A DNA stretch of 42,207 nucleotides. It comes from an uncultured Flavonifractor sp. Lineage in GTDB: Bacteria > Bacillota > Clostridia > Oscillospirales > Oscillospiraceae. The translations under genes were made by a program, and so were the position numbers. The notes beneath the pieces are model-generated. The model worked only from the letters and a program-made list of their open reading frames with translations. It was not told the origin of the DNA and did no database searches. Within the stretch, counting starts at the first letter, position 1. Each line of letters starts with the position of its first letter. Positions 24,645 through 32,738 of the stretch are shown here, in pieces. Location: the NCBI GenBank assembly GCA_947384055.1, contig CANDFO010000016.1:1-42207 (forward strand), in the 5' to 3' direction.

Positions 24645-24703
24645 TCCTTGGGCGGAAGCGGATTTTCCGCATTTGCGGCAAGTGGAAAGGAGAGGGTGCG
24701 GGC

Positions 24704-26728
24704 ATGAAGCGGAAGCTGAGATTCACCCTGGGAAAAAAGATTGTGGTGATGCTCCTGGTCATGAGCGTGATCCTCTGCGCCACAGCCCTGCTGGTGAGCT
24801 ACCGGACCTATCGGGAGCGCACCACGGCGTTTTATGAGCGCATCGGCCGCAGTGTCAGCCAGACGCTGGCCAGCCAGGTGGACCCGGAGGAGCTGGACCG
24901 CTATTATGAGACCGGGGTGATGGATGAGCGGTACTATGAAATTCAGAATTTCATCCTGGACCTGGTAGAGGCCAATCAGGTGCAGTATCTCTACGTTGTG
25001 CGGCCTCATGGGGTGGGCGTCACCTTCCTGTTTGATTCGGATATGGCGCCGGGAGAGAACGGCGACTACTATGACGGGGGCTATTGCGCATTAGGCACCT
25101 ATGTGGACCTGGTGGGGGCCTTTGCGGACAATCTGGAGCTGCTTTTGTCCGGGGAGCCGGTGGCCCCCATCGTCCAGCGGGATGAGGGGTTCGGCTGGCT
25201 GATGACCGCCATGACCCCGGTGCTCCGGGAGGACGGCTCCATGGCCGGATATGTGATGGTGGACATCAGCATGGGGGAGGTCAGCCAGGAGCAGCAGCAT
25301 TTTCTGCTGTATACCGGAGGCCTGCTGGCGGTGCTGACGCTGATATTTCTGGTGGCCTATCTGCTGCTGATCCGGCGGGGCTTTATTCAGCCGGTGCAGC
25401 GGCTGACGGCGGCGGCGGAGGCCTATAAGGGCGGCGGAAATCCGGCGGCCTTCACCGCTCTGGAGCTCCGGGGAGACGACGAGCTGCGCACCCTGGCGGA
25501 GGCCTTCCGCAGAATGCTCTCAGAGATTGAGCAGAACAACCGGGAGCAGAAAGAGCTGGCCGTGCGGGAGCAGCGCCTGGCGGGGGAGCTTCAGCTGGCC
25601 AATCAGCTGAACCTGTCGGTGCTGCCCAAGGAGCTGCCCCGACAGGAGGGGCGGCCCTTCCGGGTGCAGGGGCGGATCTACCAGGGGCGGGAGATGGCGT
25701 GCAGCTTCTACGACTATTTTCTGCTGGACCGGGACCGCCTGTGCGTGCTGGTGGGAGAGGTCCCCGGCGGCGGCATTCCCGAGGCGCTGTTTACCGTCAT
25801 GGCGCAGACGGCCGTTAAAAGTCAGGTGAGCTCCGGAGTGTCCCTGGAAGAGGCCATGACCGCTGCCAACCGCCAGCTCCACGAGCTGGGCGGCGGGCTG
25901 TATCTGAATGTGCTGGTGGGACTGCTGGACGGGGCCACGGGGCGGTTTACCTGCATCAATGCGGGACAGCAGGACCCCCTGCTGATGCGCGGCCAGGACC
26001 GGTATGAGTGGATGCGCACTCTGTCCTACGCCCCTTTGGGGCAGAGCGAAAACGTGGTCTATCAGGCCCAGGAGCTGGAGCTCTGCCAGGGCGACCGGAT
26101 CTTTTTCCATACCCGGGGGCTGGATGAGATTGAGGACGGGGAGGGGCGCCCCTTTGCCAGGGAGCGGCTGCGCCGGGCCCTCAACGAGAGCAGGAGCGGG
26201 GCGCTGGAGAAGCAGCTGCGGGAGGTGGGCGACGCAGGAGGCGCCTATGCGGACCGCCTGGACCAGGTGGGAGGCTATGCGCTGCTGGCCCTGGAGTACC
26301 GCCGCCGGGACAGGGCCCAGGCCCACTGCCTGGTGACGGCGGACGGAACGGGAAGCCGGAAGCTGCTGGAATTTCTGCGGGGCCAGCTGGAGGCCAACGA
26401 TATAGAGGGCCGGAGCATGGCGGTGCTGATGGTGGTGGCCGAGGAGCTCTTTGCCCTGTGCTGCCGGCAGGCAGGGGGCCAGGGGCGCTTTATGGCCGAG
26501 TGCGCTGTTCCCGCCGGGGAGAGGCTGGTGGTTCTGCGGCTGAAAGGGGATACGGGCGGGGCCAATCCCCTGGAGCGCCTGGACGGGGAGGCGGCCCGCC
26601 ACGCGGCGGACTTTATCCTGCAACACTGTGACCGGGTGCTGGCGGAGCACGAGGCGGGCATGGACACTATAACGGTGGTGAAACGCCTGGAGGCCCTGGC
26701 ACCGGAGGAGAGGGAGAGACGGGGATGA
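24704..26728 (+). CDS. membrane SpoIIE/PP2C-like pseudophosphatase with C-terminal degenerate ATPase domain
   Basis: The 674-aa protein has an N-terminal membrane helix (about residues 9-31), an extracytoplasmic sensor (about 32-198), a second helix (about 200-223), a HAMP/linker, a PP2C-SpoIIE domain (about 290-530) and a GHKL-like domain (about 535-665). The phosphatase metal ligands are gone: the GGDFYD motif reads ACSFYD (residues 332-337), the DVSGKG motif reads EVPGGG, the TDGVTE motif reads TRGLDE, and the FDDIT motif is VGGYAL. The GHKL N-box reads AEELFALC, without Asn. It is therefore probably a catalytically dead regulator. Its sensor is close to that of the next gene, which overlaps it by 4 nt (ATGA). 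Confidence 0.85.
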   Translation: MKRKLRFTLGKKIVVMLLVMSVILCATALLVSYRTYRERTTAFYERIGRSVSQTLASQVDPEELDRYYETGVMDERYYEIQNFILDLVEANQVQYLYVVRPHGVGVTFLFDSDMAPGENGDYYDGGYCALGTYVDLVGAFADNLELLLSGEPVAPIVQRDEGFGWLMTAMTPVLREDGSMAGYVMVDISMGEVSQEQQHFLLYTGGLLAVLTLIFLVAYLLLIRRGFIQPVQRLTAAAEAYKGGGNPAAFTALELRGDDELRTLAEAFRRMLSEIEQNNREQKELAVREQRLAGELQLANQLNLSVLPKELPRQEGRPFRVQGRIYQGREMACSFYDYFLLDRDRLCVLVGEVPGGGIPEALFTVMAQTAVKSQVSSGVSLEEAMTAANRQLHELGGGLYLNVLVGLLDGATGRFTCINAGQQDPLLMRGQDRYEWMRTLSYAPLGQSENVVYQAQELELCQGDRIFFHTRGLDEIEDGEGRPFARERLRRALNESRSGALEKQLREVGDAGGAYADRLDQVGGYALLALEYRRRDRAQAHCLVTADGTGSRKLLEFLRGQLEANDIEGRSMAVLMVVAEELFALCCRQAGGQGRFMAECAVPAGERLVVLRLKGDTGGANPLERLDGEAARHAADFILQHCDRVLAEHEAGMDTITVVKRLEALAPEERERRG

Positions 26729-28362
26729 AACGGGGAATCGGGAAAAAACTTGCGGCCCTGATTGTGGTGATGGGCGCGGTGCTGGGGGTGACGGCGGTGG
26801 CAGTGAGCTACCGGACCTTCAGCGCCTCCATGATGGACTATTACAACCGTCTGGGGACCAACCTGGTCCGCACCCTGGCCAGCCAGCTGGACCCGGAGGA
26901 GCTGGACCGCTACTATGAGGACGGGGAGATGGACGAGAACTACTACCGGACGCAGAGATTCATCCACGACCTGGTGGAGAGCAACCAGGTGGAATATCTC
27001 TATGTGGTGCGGCCCCACGGGGTGGGCGTCACTTTTCTGTTCGACTCAGACATGGAGACCGGGGAGGGGGGCGCCTACTATGACGGCGGGTACTGCGCCC
27101 TGGGCACCTATGTAGACCTGGTGGGGGCCTTCGCAGAGAACCTGGACCGGCTCCTGGCGGGGGCGGAGGTGGAGCCCATCATCCAGCGGGACGAGGGCTT
27201 CGGCTGGCTGATGACGGCCATGACCCCGGTGCTCCATCAGGACGGCTCCATGGCCGGGTATGTGATGGCGGACATCAGCATGACGGAGGTAATGAACACC
27301 CGGCAGACCTTTCTGATTGCGCTGGCGGCGCTGATGGCGGTGCTGACGGCGGGCTTTATCGTCCTATTTCTGCTGATCCTCCGCCGTCAGGTGCTCCGGC
27401 CGCTGGAGCTGCTGACCCAGGCCACCGGAGACTTCATTCAGAACAATGAGGAGACCCTCTCCCAGGGGACCGCGGCGGCCAATGTGCCGGAAATCCGCAC
27501 CGGGGATGAGCTGGAGCAGCTGGCGGACGCCTTTCGCAGGATGGAAGAGGATATGATCACCTATATCCGCAGTCTGATGACCATTACCGCGGAGAAGGAG
27601 CGCATCGGAGCGGAGCTGAACGTAGCCACTCAGATTCAGGCGGACATGTTGCCCCGGCTTTTCCCGGCCTTTCCGGAGCGGCCGGAGTTCGATATTTACG
27701 CCACGATGGACCCGGCCAAAGAGGTGGGCGGCGATTTCTATGACTTCTTCCTGGTGGACGACGACCACCTGGCGGTGGTGGCGGCGGACGTGTCCGGCAA
27801 GGGGGTTCCCGCGGCGCTGTTTATGGTAATCGCCAAAACGCTGATCAAAAACCACGCCCAGAACCGGGAGAGACCGGGGGACGTATTTACCAACGCCAAT
27901 GTGCAGCTGTGCGAAGGCAATGACGCCGGACTTTTTGTCACCGCCTGGATGGGAGTGCTGGAGCTGAGCACAGGGGAGTTTGTCTATGTAAACGCGGGAC
28001 ACAATCCTCCGCTGCTGAAGCGGGCGGGCGGCAGCTTTGAATGGCTGAAAAGCCGTCCGGGATTTGTGCTGGCGGGCATGGAGGGGGTGCGCTATCGGGA
28101 GAACCGCCTGACCCTGGAGGCGGGAGACCGTCTGTTCCTCTATACCGACGGCGTTACGGAGGCCACAAACAGCGGGCTGGAGCTCTTCGGCGAGGCACGG
28201 CTCCAGGCCGCCCTGAACGAGCGGCGGGAACTGCCGGTGAAGGCGCTGCTGACAGAGCTGAAGAGCTGTCTGGACAAATTTGTGGGAGAGGCGGAACAGT
28301 TTGACGATATTACAATGCTGGGGTTAGAATATCGGGGAAAGGGAGGAGAGGAGCATGGCTGA
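26725..28362 (+). CDS. membrane SpoIIE/PP2C-type serine phosphatase (RsbU/SpoIIE-like)
   Basis: The 545-aa protein has two membrane helices (about residues 8-28 and 195-220) around an extracytoplasmic sensor, a HAMP segment, a short coiled coil and a complete PP2C domain (about 290-540). The metal-binding motifs are intact: EVGGDFYDFF (333-342), VVAADVSGKGVPAAL, LYTDGVTEATN and EQFDDITML. It should remove phosphate from the STAS protein of 22572-22883. The sensor (DPEELDRYYEDGEMDENYY and RPHGVGVTFLFDSDM) is highly similar to that of the upstream pseudophosphatase. It overlaps that gene by 4 nt and the following kinase gene by 8 nt. Confidence 0.93.
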   Translation: MKRGIGKKLAALIVVMGAVLGVTAVAVSYRTFSASMMDYYNRLGTNLVRTLASQLDPEELDRYYEDGEMDENYYRTQRFIHDLVESNQVEYLYVVRPHGVGVTFLFDSDMETGEGGAYYDGGYCALGTYVDLVGAFAENLDRLLAGAEVEPIIQRDEGFGWLMTAMTPVLHQDGSMAGYVMADISMTEVMNTRQTFLIALAALMAVLTAGFIVLFLLILRRQVLRPLELLTQATGDFIQNNEETLSQGTAAANVPEIRTGDELEQLADAFRRMEEDMITYIRSLMTITAEKERIGAELNVATQIQADMLPRLFPAFPERPEFDIYATMDPAKEVGGDFYDFFLVDDDHLAVVAADVSGKGVPAALFMVIAKTLIKNHAQNRERPGDVFTNANVQLCEGNDAGLFVTAWMGVLELSTGEFVYVNAGHNPPLLKRAGGSFEWLKSRPGFVLAGMEGVRYRENRLTLEAGDRLFLYTDGVTEATNSGLELFGEARLQAALNERRELPVKALLTELKSCLDKFVGEAEQFDDITMLGLEYRGKGGEEHG

Positions 28363-28771
28363 GCGGATTTTTCGGGCGGAGCTGGAGGAACTGGACGGGG
28401 TTCTGGCCTTTGTGGACGGGGAGCTGGAACGGTGCGGCTGTTCCGGCCGGGTAAAATTCCAGCTGGATGTGGCGGTAGAGGAAATTTTTGTGAACATCGC
28501 CCACTACGCCTATCCGGAGCGGAGTGGGGAGGCCACCGTCCGGTGCGGCGTGGGGGGAGACCCGGTGCAGGTGACGGTGCAGTTTCTGGACAACGGCAAG
28601 CCCTTCAACCCGCTGGAGAAGCAGGACGCGGATACCACACTCTCCGCCGAGGAGCGGGACATCGGCGGTCTGGGGATTTTGATGGTAAAGAAGAGCATGG
28701 ACGCCGTGGATTATACCTATGAAGACGGGAAAAATATTTTAACCATTCAGAAAAGCCTCCCCGCCGGGTGA
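28355..28771 (+). CDS. SpoIIAB/RsbW-like serine kinase (anti-sigma-type GHKL ATPase)
   Basis: The 138-aa protein is a stand-alone GHKL ATPase with intact boxes: VAVEEIFVNIAHYAYP (N-box with Glu and Asn), VQFLDNGKPFNPLE (G1 with D and G) and RDIGGLGILMVKKSMD (G2). It belongs to the SpoIIAB/RsbW anti-sigma kinase class and is probably the kinase that phosphorylates the STAS protein and/or sequesters an unknown output. No sigma factor gene lies nearby, so the output could be a particle component or a sigma factor encoded elsewhere. It overlaps the phosphatase gene by 8 nt. Confidence 0.92.
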   Translation: MAERIFRAELEELDGVLAFVDGELERCGCSGRVKFQLDVAVEEIFVNIAHYAYPERSGEATVRCGVGGDPVQVTVQFLDNGKPFNPLEKQDADTTLSAEERDIGGLGILMVKKSMDAVDYTYEDGKNILTIQKSLPAG

Positions 28772-28796
28772 GCTTTTCCGGGAGGAGGCAGAAGAG

Positions 28797-29711
28797 ATGG
28801 AGCTCAGCATACGCACACTGAACCGGCGGGAGCTGCCCGGCTTCCGGCCCTATCTGCTGCCGGGGACCGCCGCCCTTCTGGAACGGGAAGACCCGGGCCT
28901 GCTAGCGCTGGGGGCTGTGACGGGGCGGAATTCCTGCGGAGCGGCCGCCGCCTGCGTGACGGAGGACGGCGCAGAGCTGACCGGTCTGTTTGTGGATGAG
29001 GCCGCCCGGCGCCGGGGGGTGGGAAAGGCTCTGCTGGACGCCCTTTTGGAGCAGATGGACGCCCGGGGAGCGGCCCGGGTCAGCGCGGACTATGTGCTGG
29101 AAGGGGAACAGCTGCTGGCCATGGATATTCTGCTGGTGAGCCGGGGCTTTTTCCTGCCGCAGACCCGTTCCAAAGTATTTGCGGTACAGAGCGCGGATTT
29201 CCGGCGGGAAAAGCTGTTGCGGCGGGCATTCTCCCCCCGCTACCGGACGCCGGCGGGAATATGCGGGCTGGAGGAGGTGCCGGCGGCGGCGCTGGAGGCC
29301 ATGGAGCAGGCGGAGCAGGTGCCGGAGTTCCTGCGGTGGAGCCGCCGGCGGGAGCGGACAGACCCCGGCCTGTCGGCCGCTCTGGTCCGGGAAGGCCGGG
29401 TGCTGGCCTATCAGCTGGCGGAGGAGGGGGTCGGCGGGTTTACGCTGCTGTCCGCCGTCAGCGGACGGGAGGCCCCGCCCACGGCATTTCTCCTGCTGCT
29501 GTGGGAGGTGCTCAGCCGCTGCCGCTACCGCCGGGGCGGAGATTACACCTTTTATTTCTCCGCTCTGGACCCCCGGACGGAGCGGCTGGCCCTCCGGCTG
29601 ATGGGAGAGCGCTATGCCGCCTATGAAGAGCACACCACGTTCCGCCTGCTGCCGGCGGAGCGCGGGCTGTTGAGCAGTAAATCTGAAATAAGCCATAAGG
29701 AGGAATCGTAA
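28797..29711 (+). CDS. GNAT-family N-acetyltransferase
   Basis: The 304-aa protein carries an N-terminal GNAT fold (about residues 1-130) with the acetyl-CoA-binding motif A: LTGLFVDEAARRRGVGKALL, the RRxxGxG/A pattern that contacts the pyrophosphate. The C-terminal half (about 150-290) resembles a second, degenerate acetyltransferase-like fold (FTLLSAVSGREAPPTAFLLL), as seen in two-domain GNATs. The substrate is unknown. Its TAA shares one base with the ATG of the DUF4157 gene, so a modifier-cargo relationship is possible but inferred. Confidence 0.85.
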   Translation: MELSIRTLNRRELPGFRPYLLPGTAALLEREDPGLLALGAVTGRNSCGAAAACVTEDGAELTGLFVDEAARRRGVGKALLDALLEQMDARGAARVSADYVLEGEQLLAMDILLVSRGFFLPQTRSKVFAVQSADFRREKLLRRAFSPRYRTPAGICGLEEVPAAALEAMEQAEQVPEFLRWSRRRERTDPGLSAALVREGRVLAYQLAEEGVGGFTLLSAVSGREAPPTAFLLLLWEVLSRCRYRRGGDYTFYFSALDPRTERLALRLMGERYAAYEEHTTFRLLPAERGLLSSKSEISHKEES

Positions 29712-31060
29712 TGTCTCATACATACGCCGCCCGCCGCCGGGCGGAACAGGAGTCTCCGGCCCCCAGGCAGGCCCGCCGGGACGTGCTGGCCGGCGGACAG
29801 TCCATGACCGCCCTGATGACCGGAGCGGAGGCCCCCGACACCCAGACCATGGGACACAAGGTAGACCTGCCCCAGGCCATCCGGGAGAAGATGGAGGGGG
29901 CCTTCGGCGCGGACCTGTCCGGCGTGGAGCTCTACGAGAGTCAGGCGGTGGCCGACGCCGGAGCCCAGGCCATGACTGTGGGCCACAGAATCGGCTTTGC
30001 CCCGGGTGAGCTTGACTTCGCCTCCGCCGGGGGGCAGGCTCTGCTGGGCCACGAGCTCAGCCACGTGGTCAGCCAGGCCCGGGGAGAGGTGCGGGGAAGC
30101 GGCTTCCTCCGGGACCGCTCCCTGGAGGCGCGGGCCGACCGGGAGGGGGCCATGGCCGCCGCTGGAGAGAGCGTCTATTCCGGCCCGGTGGCCCCGCTGT
30201 CGTCCTCCGCGGTGACGGCGGCCGCCGGCCCCATGCAGGCCAGAAAGCCATGGGAGAAAAAGATGGAGATCTCCGAGCCCACTCTGGTGTCCCACGAGTC
30301 GGTTCAGGCCCTGGAGGGAGGGGGCTATGGCATCCGGGGGCAGGGCGCGTCGGAGAGCGTGACGAAGAAAAACTACCTGTCCCCGGAGAGCGCCGCCCTG
30401 GGGATGCTGACAGGGAAGGCCAGCAAGGAGGAGCTTCAGGGGGGCGCCATGAAGAAGGCGGTCCTCCAGGACTATGTAAAAAACATGAAGCAGCGGGTGG
30501 CGAAGTATGACAACGACTCCTATGAGTCCATGTACAGCGGCGTCATACGGGATAACTCCAGCGGGGAGCGGGCCAGCTATGACAAAGTAATGCGGGCAAA
30601 CCTTCCTGAGGGAATGGTTGAGGATATCGCGAAGAACTATACCCCGGAGACGGTGGACGACGCCCTGGATTACGCCGGCGGAAGGGTCAAATCGGACGCG
30701 GGCATGATGGAGATTCTGAACGCCGGTGTAGAAGGGCTGGCGGGTTCGGCCCATTATCAGGGAAAACGGGACCTGGCGGAAGGCATGATTATGAACGGCA
30801 TGGTTCTGCGGGGCCTGAGTCCGGAGCTGGCGGACCACGGCATTGCCGAGCAGGACGCCGATATCAAGGCGCAGACGGGCCAGGATGCGGAACAGATGCG
30901 CTATGCGGATAAGCTGCGGCTGAGAGGGGAAGCCGGAGCCAGAGGAATAGGAAAAAACGCAATTTCACTGGGCAATCGGATGATGGGCGCGGTCAATGAG
31001 AACAAGGCGAAGCAGACCAAGGGCGGCCTGCGCTTTTTAAAGCTGCTGAGCGGCGGCTGA
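29711..31060 (+). CDS. DUF4157 (eCIS core domain) protein with HExxH motif, candidate cargo
   Basis: The 449-aa protein contains a DUF4157 domain at about residues 45-140: LPQAIREKMEGAFGADLSGV, then the variable GIGFAP-like strand (HRIGFAPGELDFAS) and the zinc-protease-like HELSHVVSQ at about 114-122. DUF4157 proteins are strongly tied to eCIS loci and several carry toxin domains. Here the N-terminal ~40 residues are disordered and the C-terminal ~270 residues (about 180-449) are largely helical, with no toxin fold I recognise. The gene begins on the last base of the GNAT stop codon. A loaded effector, or a protease that matures one, are both possible. Confidence 0.85.
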   Translation: MSHTYAARRRAEQESPAPRQARRDVLAGGQSMTALMTGAEAPDTQTMGHKVDLPQAIREKMEGAFGADLSGVELYESQAVADAGAQAMTVGHRIGFAPGELDFASAGGQALLGHELSHVVSQARGEVRGSGFLRDRSLEARADREGAMAAAGESVYSGPVAPLSSSAVTAAAGPMQARKPWEKKMEISEPTLVSHESVQALEGGGYGIRGQGASESVTKKNYLSPESAALGMLTGKASKEELQGGAMKKAVLQDYVKNMKQRVAKYDNDSYESMYSGVIRDNSSGERASYDKVMRANLPEGMVEDIAKNYTPETVDDALDYAGGRVKSDAGMMEILNAGVEGLAGSAHYQGKRDLAEGMIMNGMVLRGLSPELADHGIAEQDADIKAQTGQDAEQMRYADKLRLRGEAGARGIGKNAISLGNRMMGAVNENKAKQTKGGLRFLKLLSGG

Positions 31061-31104
31061 GCCGCCCGCGGGGGCGGAGGAGCAGAGGGGGACTGAGGTA
31101 AGCG

Positions 31105-31805
31105 ATGCGGTTTATTGTGCGGATGAGTACGCCGGAGGACGCGGCGGAGCTGAACCGGCTCCTCCGGGTCTGGATGGAGCTGTTCTGCGCGTCGGCAGAG
31201 GTGGAGCTCTGGAATGGGGCGGAGGGATATGCGCCGGAAGAGGCGGCCGTTTTGTTCTGGGACCTGGATGGGGAAAGAGGCGCGCCCGCTCTGACAGGAG
31301 GGGCGGACCGCGCTCCTGGGCGCTGTTTCTCTGCTCCTCCGACCCCCGGAAGGCCATTGACAGCTATGCCCTCCACCCCACGGGTTTTTTGCAGAAGCCC
31401 TTTGGCATGGAGGCCCTGGAGCGGGCCCTGGAACGGTGCGTCCAGCTGTGGTGGCCTGCCCTGGACCGGGTGGAGCTGCTGTGTGAGCGGGTGCGGCTGA
31501 AGCTGCCCCTGTGCCAGGTGCTCTGGGTGGAGAGCGGGCGGAGGGGGTGTGTGCTCCACAGCTCCAAGGACGCCATCTTTGTCCGGGAGCCCCTGTCCGA
31601 GCTGGAGCAGCGGATGCCCGGCGGGGTATTCGCCCGCTGCCAGCGCAGCTATCTGGTCAATCTGAACCATGTGATGCGGGTGGACGGAAAACAGCTGTAT
31701 ATGTCTGACGGAACCGGGATTCCGCTGGGGCGGGGGAGCAAGTCGGCATTTTTGCAGACGTGGGCGCAGTTCTGCGCCCTGCGAAAGGGCGCGGCGCCCA
31801 CATGA
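31105..31805 (+). pseudogene. LytTR-type response regulator interrupted by a frameshift
   Basis: The first frame (from ATG 31105) encodes a receiver-like start (FIVRMSTPEDAAELNRLLRV, then VLFWDLDG with the likely phospho-acceptor Asp). The -1 frame continues with ALFLCSSDPRKAIDSYALHP, the LQKPFG end of a receiver and a LytTR DNA-binding domain (CQRSYLVNLNHVMRVDGKQL). The two frames join without loss if one extra G is added to the GGGG run at 31300-31303, so a single-base deletion, or a sequencing error there, explains the break. The intact protein would be ~230 aa and similar to the next gene. The second part (from about 31300 to 31805) could only be made from an internal start such as TTG 31389. 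Confidence 0.75.
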
Positions 31806-31821
31806 AAGCAGGCGGAGGAGT

Positions 31822-32556
31822 ATGGAAGAGCTTATTATCGGCATATGTGACGATTTGAACGAAGAGCGTACCGCTCTGGCCGGCATGGTCCGGGCTCACT
31901 GCCGGACCTTGGGTGTTCCGGTCCGCCTGAAGCTGTTTTCCAGCGGGGAGGAGCTGCTGGAGGCCGTCCAGGAGCCGGGCCGGCTCCATGTGCTGTTTTT
32001 GGATATCTATATGCCCGGCCTGTCCGGAATGGAAGCGGCCCGCCAGCTTCGAAAACGGGATGAGGACGTGGCCATTATCTTTGCCACCACCAGCCTGGAG
32101 CACGGAGTGGACAGCTTTGAGGTGCAGGCCTCGGATTACCTGGTGAAACCCTTTCGGCAGGAGGAGGTGGGTCGGGCGCTGGACTGGTGCATGGAGCGCC
32201 GGGCGGAGACGCTGCGCTGCCTGTGCGTTTACGCGGAGTGGGAAGAGCGGCGGATTCCGCTGGCGTCTATTCAATATATTGAGATTTTAGACCACCGGGC
32301 CTGTATCCACTGCACCGGGGGCAAGTGCCTGTATACGCGGCGGGGGCTGGACGACCTGGAGGCCGCGGTGGACAGCGCGGATTTTCTGCGCTGCCACCGC
32401 AGCTATCTGGTAAACCTGAACCATGTGCAGGGAATGGAGGGCAGCAGCTTCCGCATGGTAGACGGAGAGCTGGTGCCCATCGGCTCCTCCAGCCGGGCGC
32501 GGGTGCGCGGCCGCTTTTGGGATTGGCTCTATATCAAAACCCGGGAACGGCGGTAG
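31822..32556 (+). CDS. LytTR-family response regulator (AgrA-like)
   Basis: The 244-aa protein has a receiver domain (residues 1-120) with acidic pocket ICDD near the start, phospho-acceptor Asp in VLFLDIYMPGLSGMEA, the Thr region (IIFATTS) and the Lys in YLVKPF. A LytTR DNA-binding domain follows (about 135-240, CHRSYLVNLNHVQGMEGSSF). It is the likely partner of the GHKL histidine kinase encoded at 32739 and is a close relative of the broken regulator just upstream. Its targets are unknown; the nearby eCIS genes are an obvious guess. Confidence 0.9.
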   Translation: MEELIIGICDDLNEERTALAGMVRAHCRTLGVPVRLKLFSSGEELLEAVQEPGRLHVLFLDIYMPGLSGMEAARQLRKRDEDVAIIFATTSLEHGVDSFEVQASDYLVKPFRQEEVGRALDWCMERRAETLRCLCVYAEWEERRIPLASIQYIEILDHRACIHCTGGKCLYTRRGLDDLEAAVDSADFLRCHRSYLVNLNHVQGMEGSSFRMVDGELVPIGSSSRARVRGRFWDWLYIKTRERR

Positions 32557-32663
32557 CCGAATGGCCTGCTCTGTGTCGCCACAGGGAAGGTACACGCCCC
32601 TGCAAGCGTTTGGACGCCGTACTGACAGAAAGAAGAGCCCGGAAACGGAGAAAGGACCGCGGT

Positions 32664-32692
32664 TTGACTGCCCCGGTTTTTTGTGCTAAGAT
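32664..32692 (+). promoter_or_regulatory. sigma-A-type promoter of the histidine kinase gene
   Basis: TTGACT at 32664-32669 and TAAGAT at 32687-32692 are separated by exactly 17 nt, close to the sigma-A consensus and lying in the gap before the kinase start at 32739. A small GGGGC/GCCCC hairpin (32703-32718) follows in the leader. Confidence 0.7.
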
Positions 32693-32738
32693 CAGTATGG
32701 AAGGGGCAGAAACGCCCCAAAGAGGGGGCGGATGTGCC

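Noticed and set aside
31389..31805. Independent LytTR-only gene
   Set aside because: The receiver sequence continues upstream in the same frame as far as the G-run, so it is better read as part of one broken response regulator.
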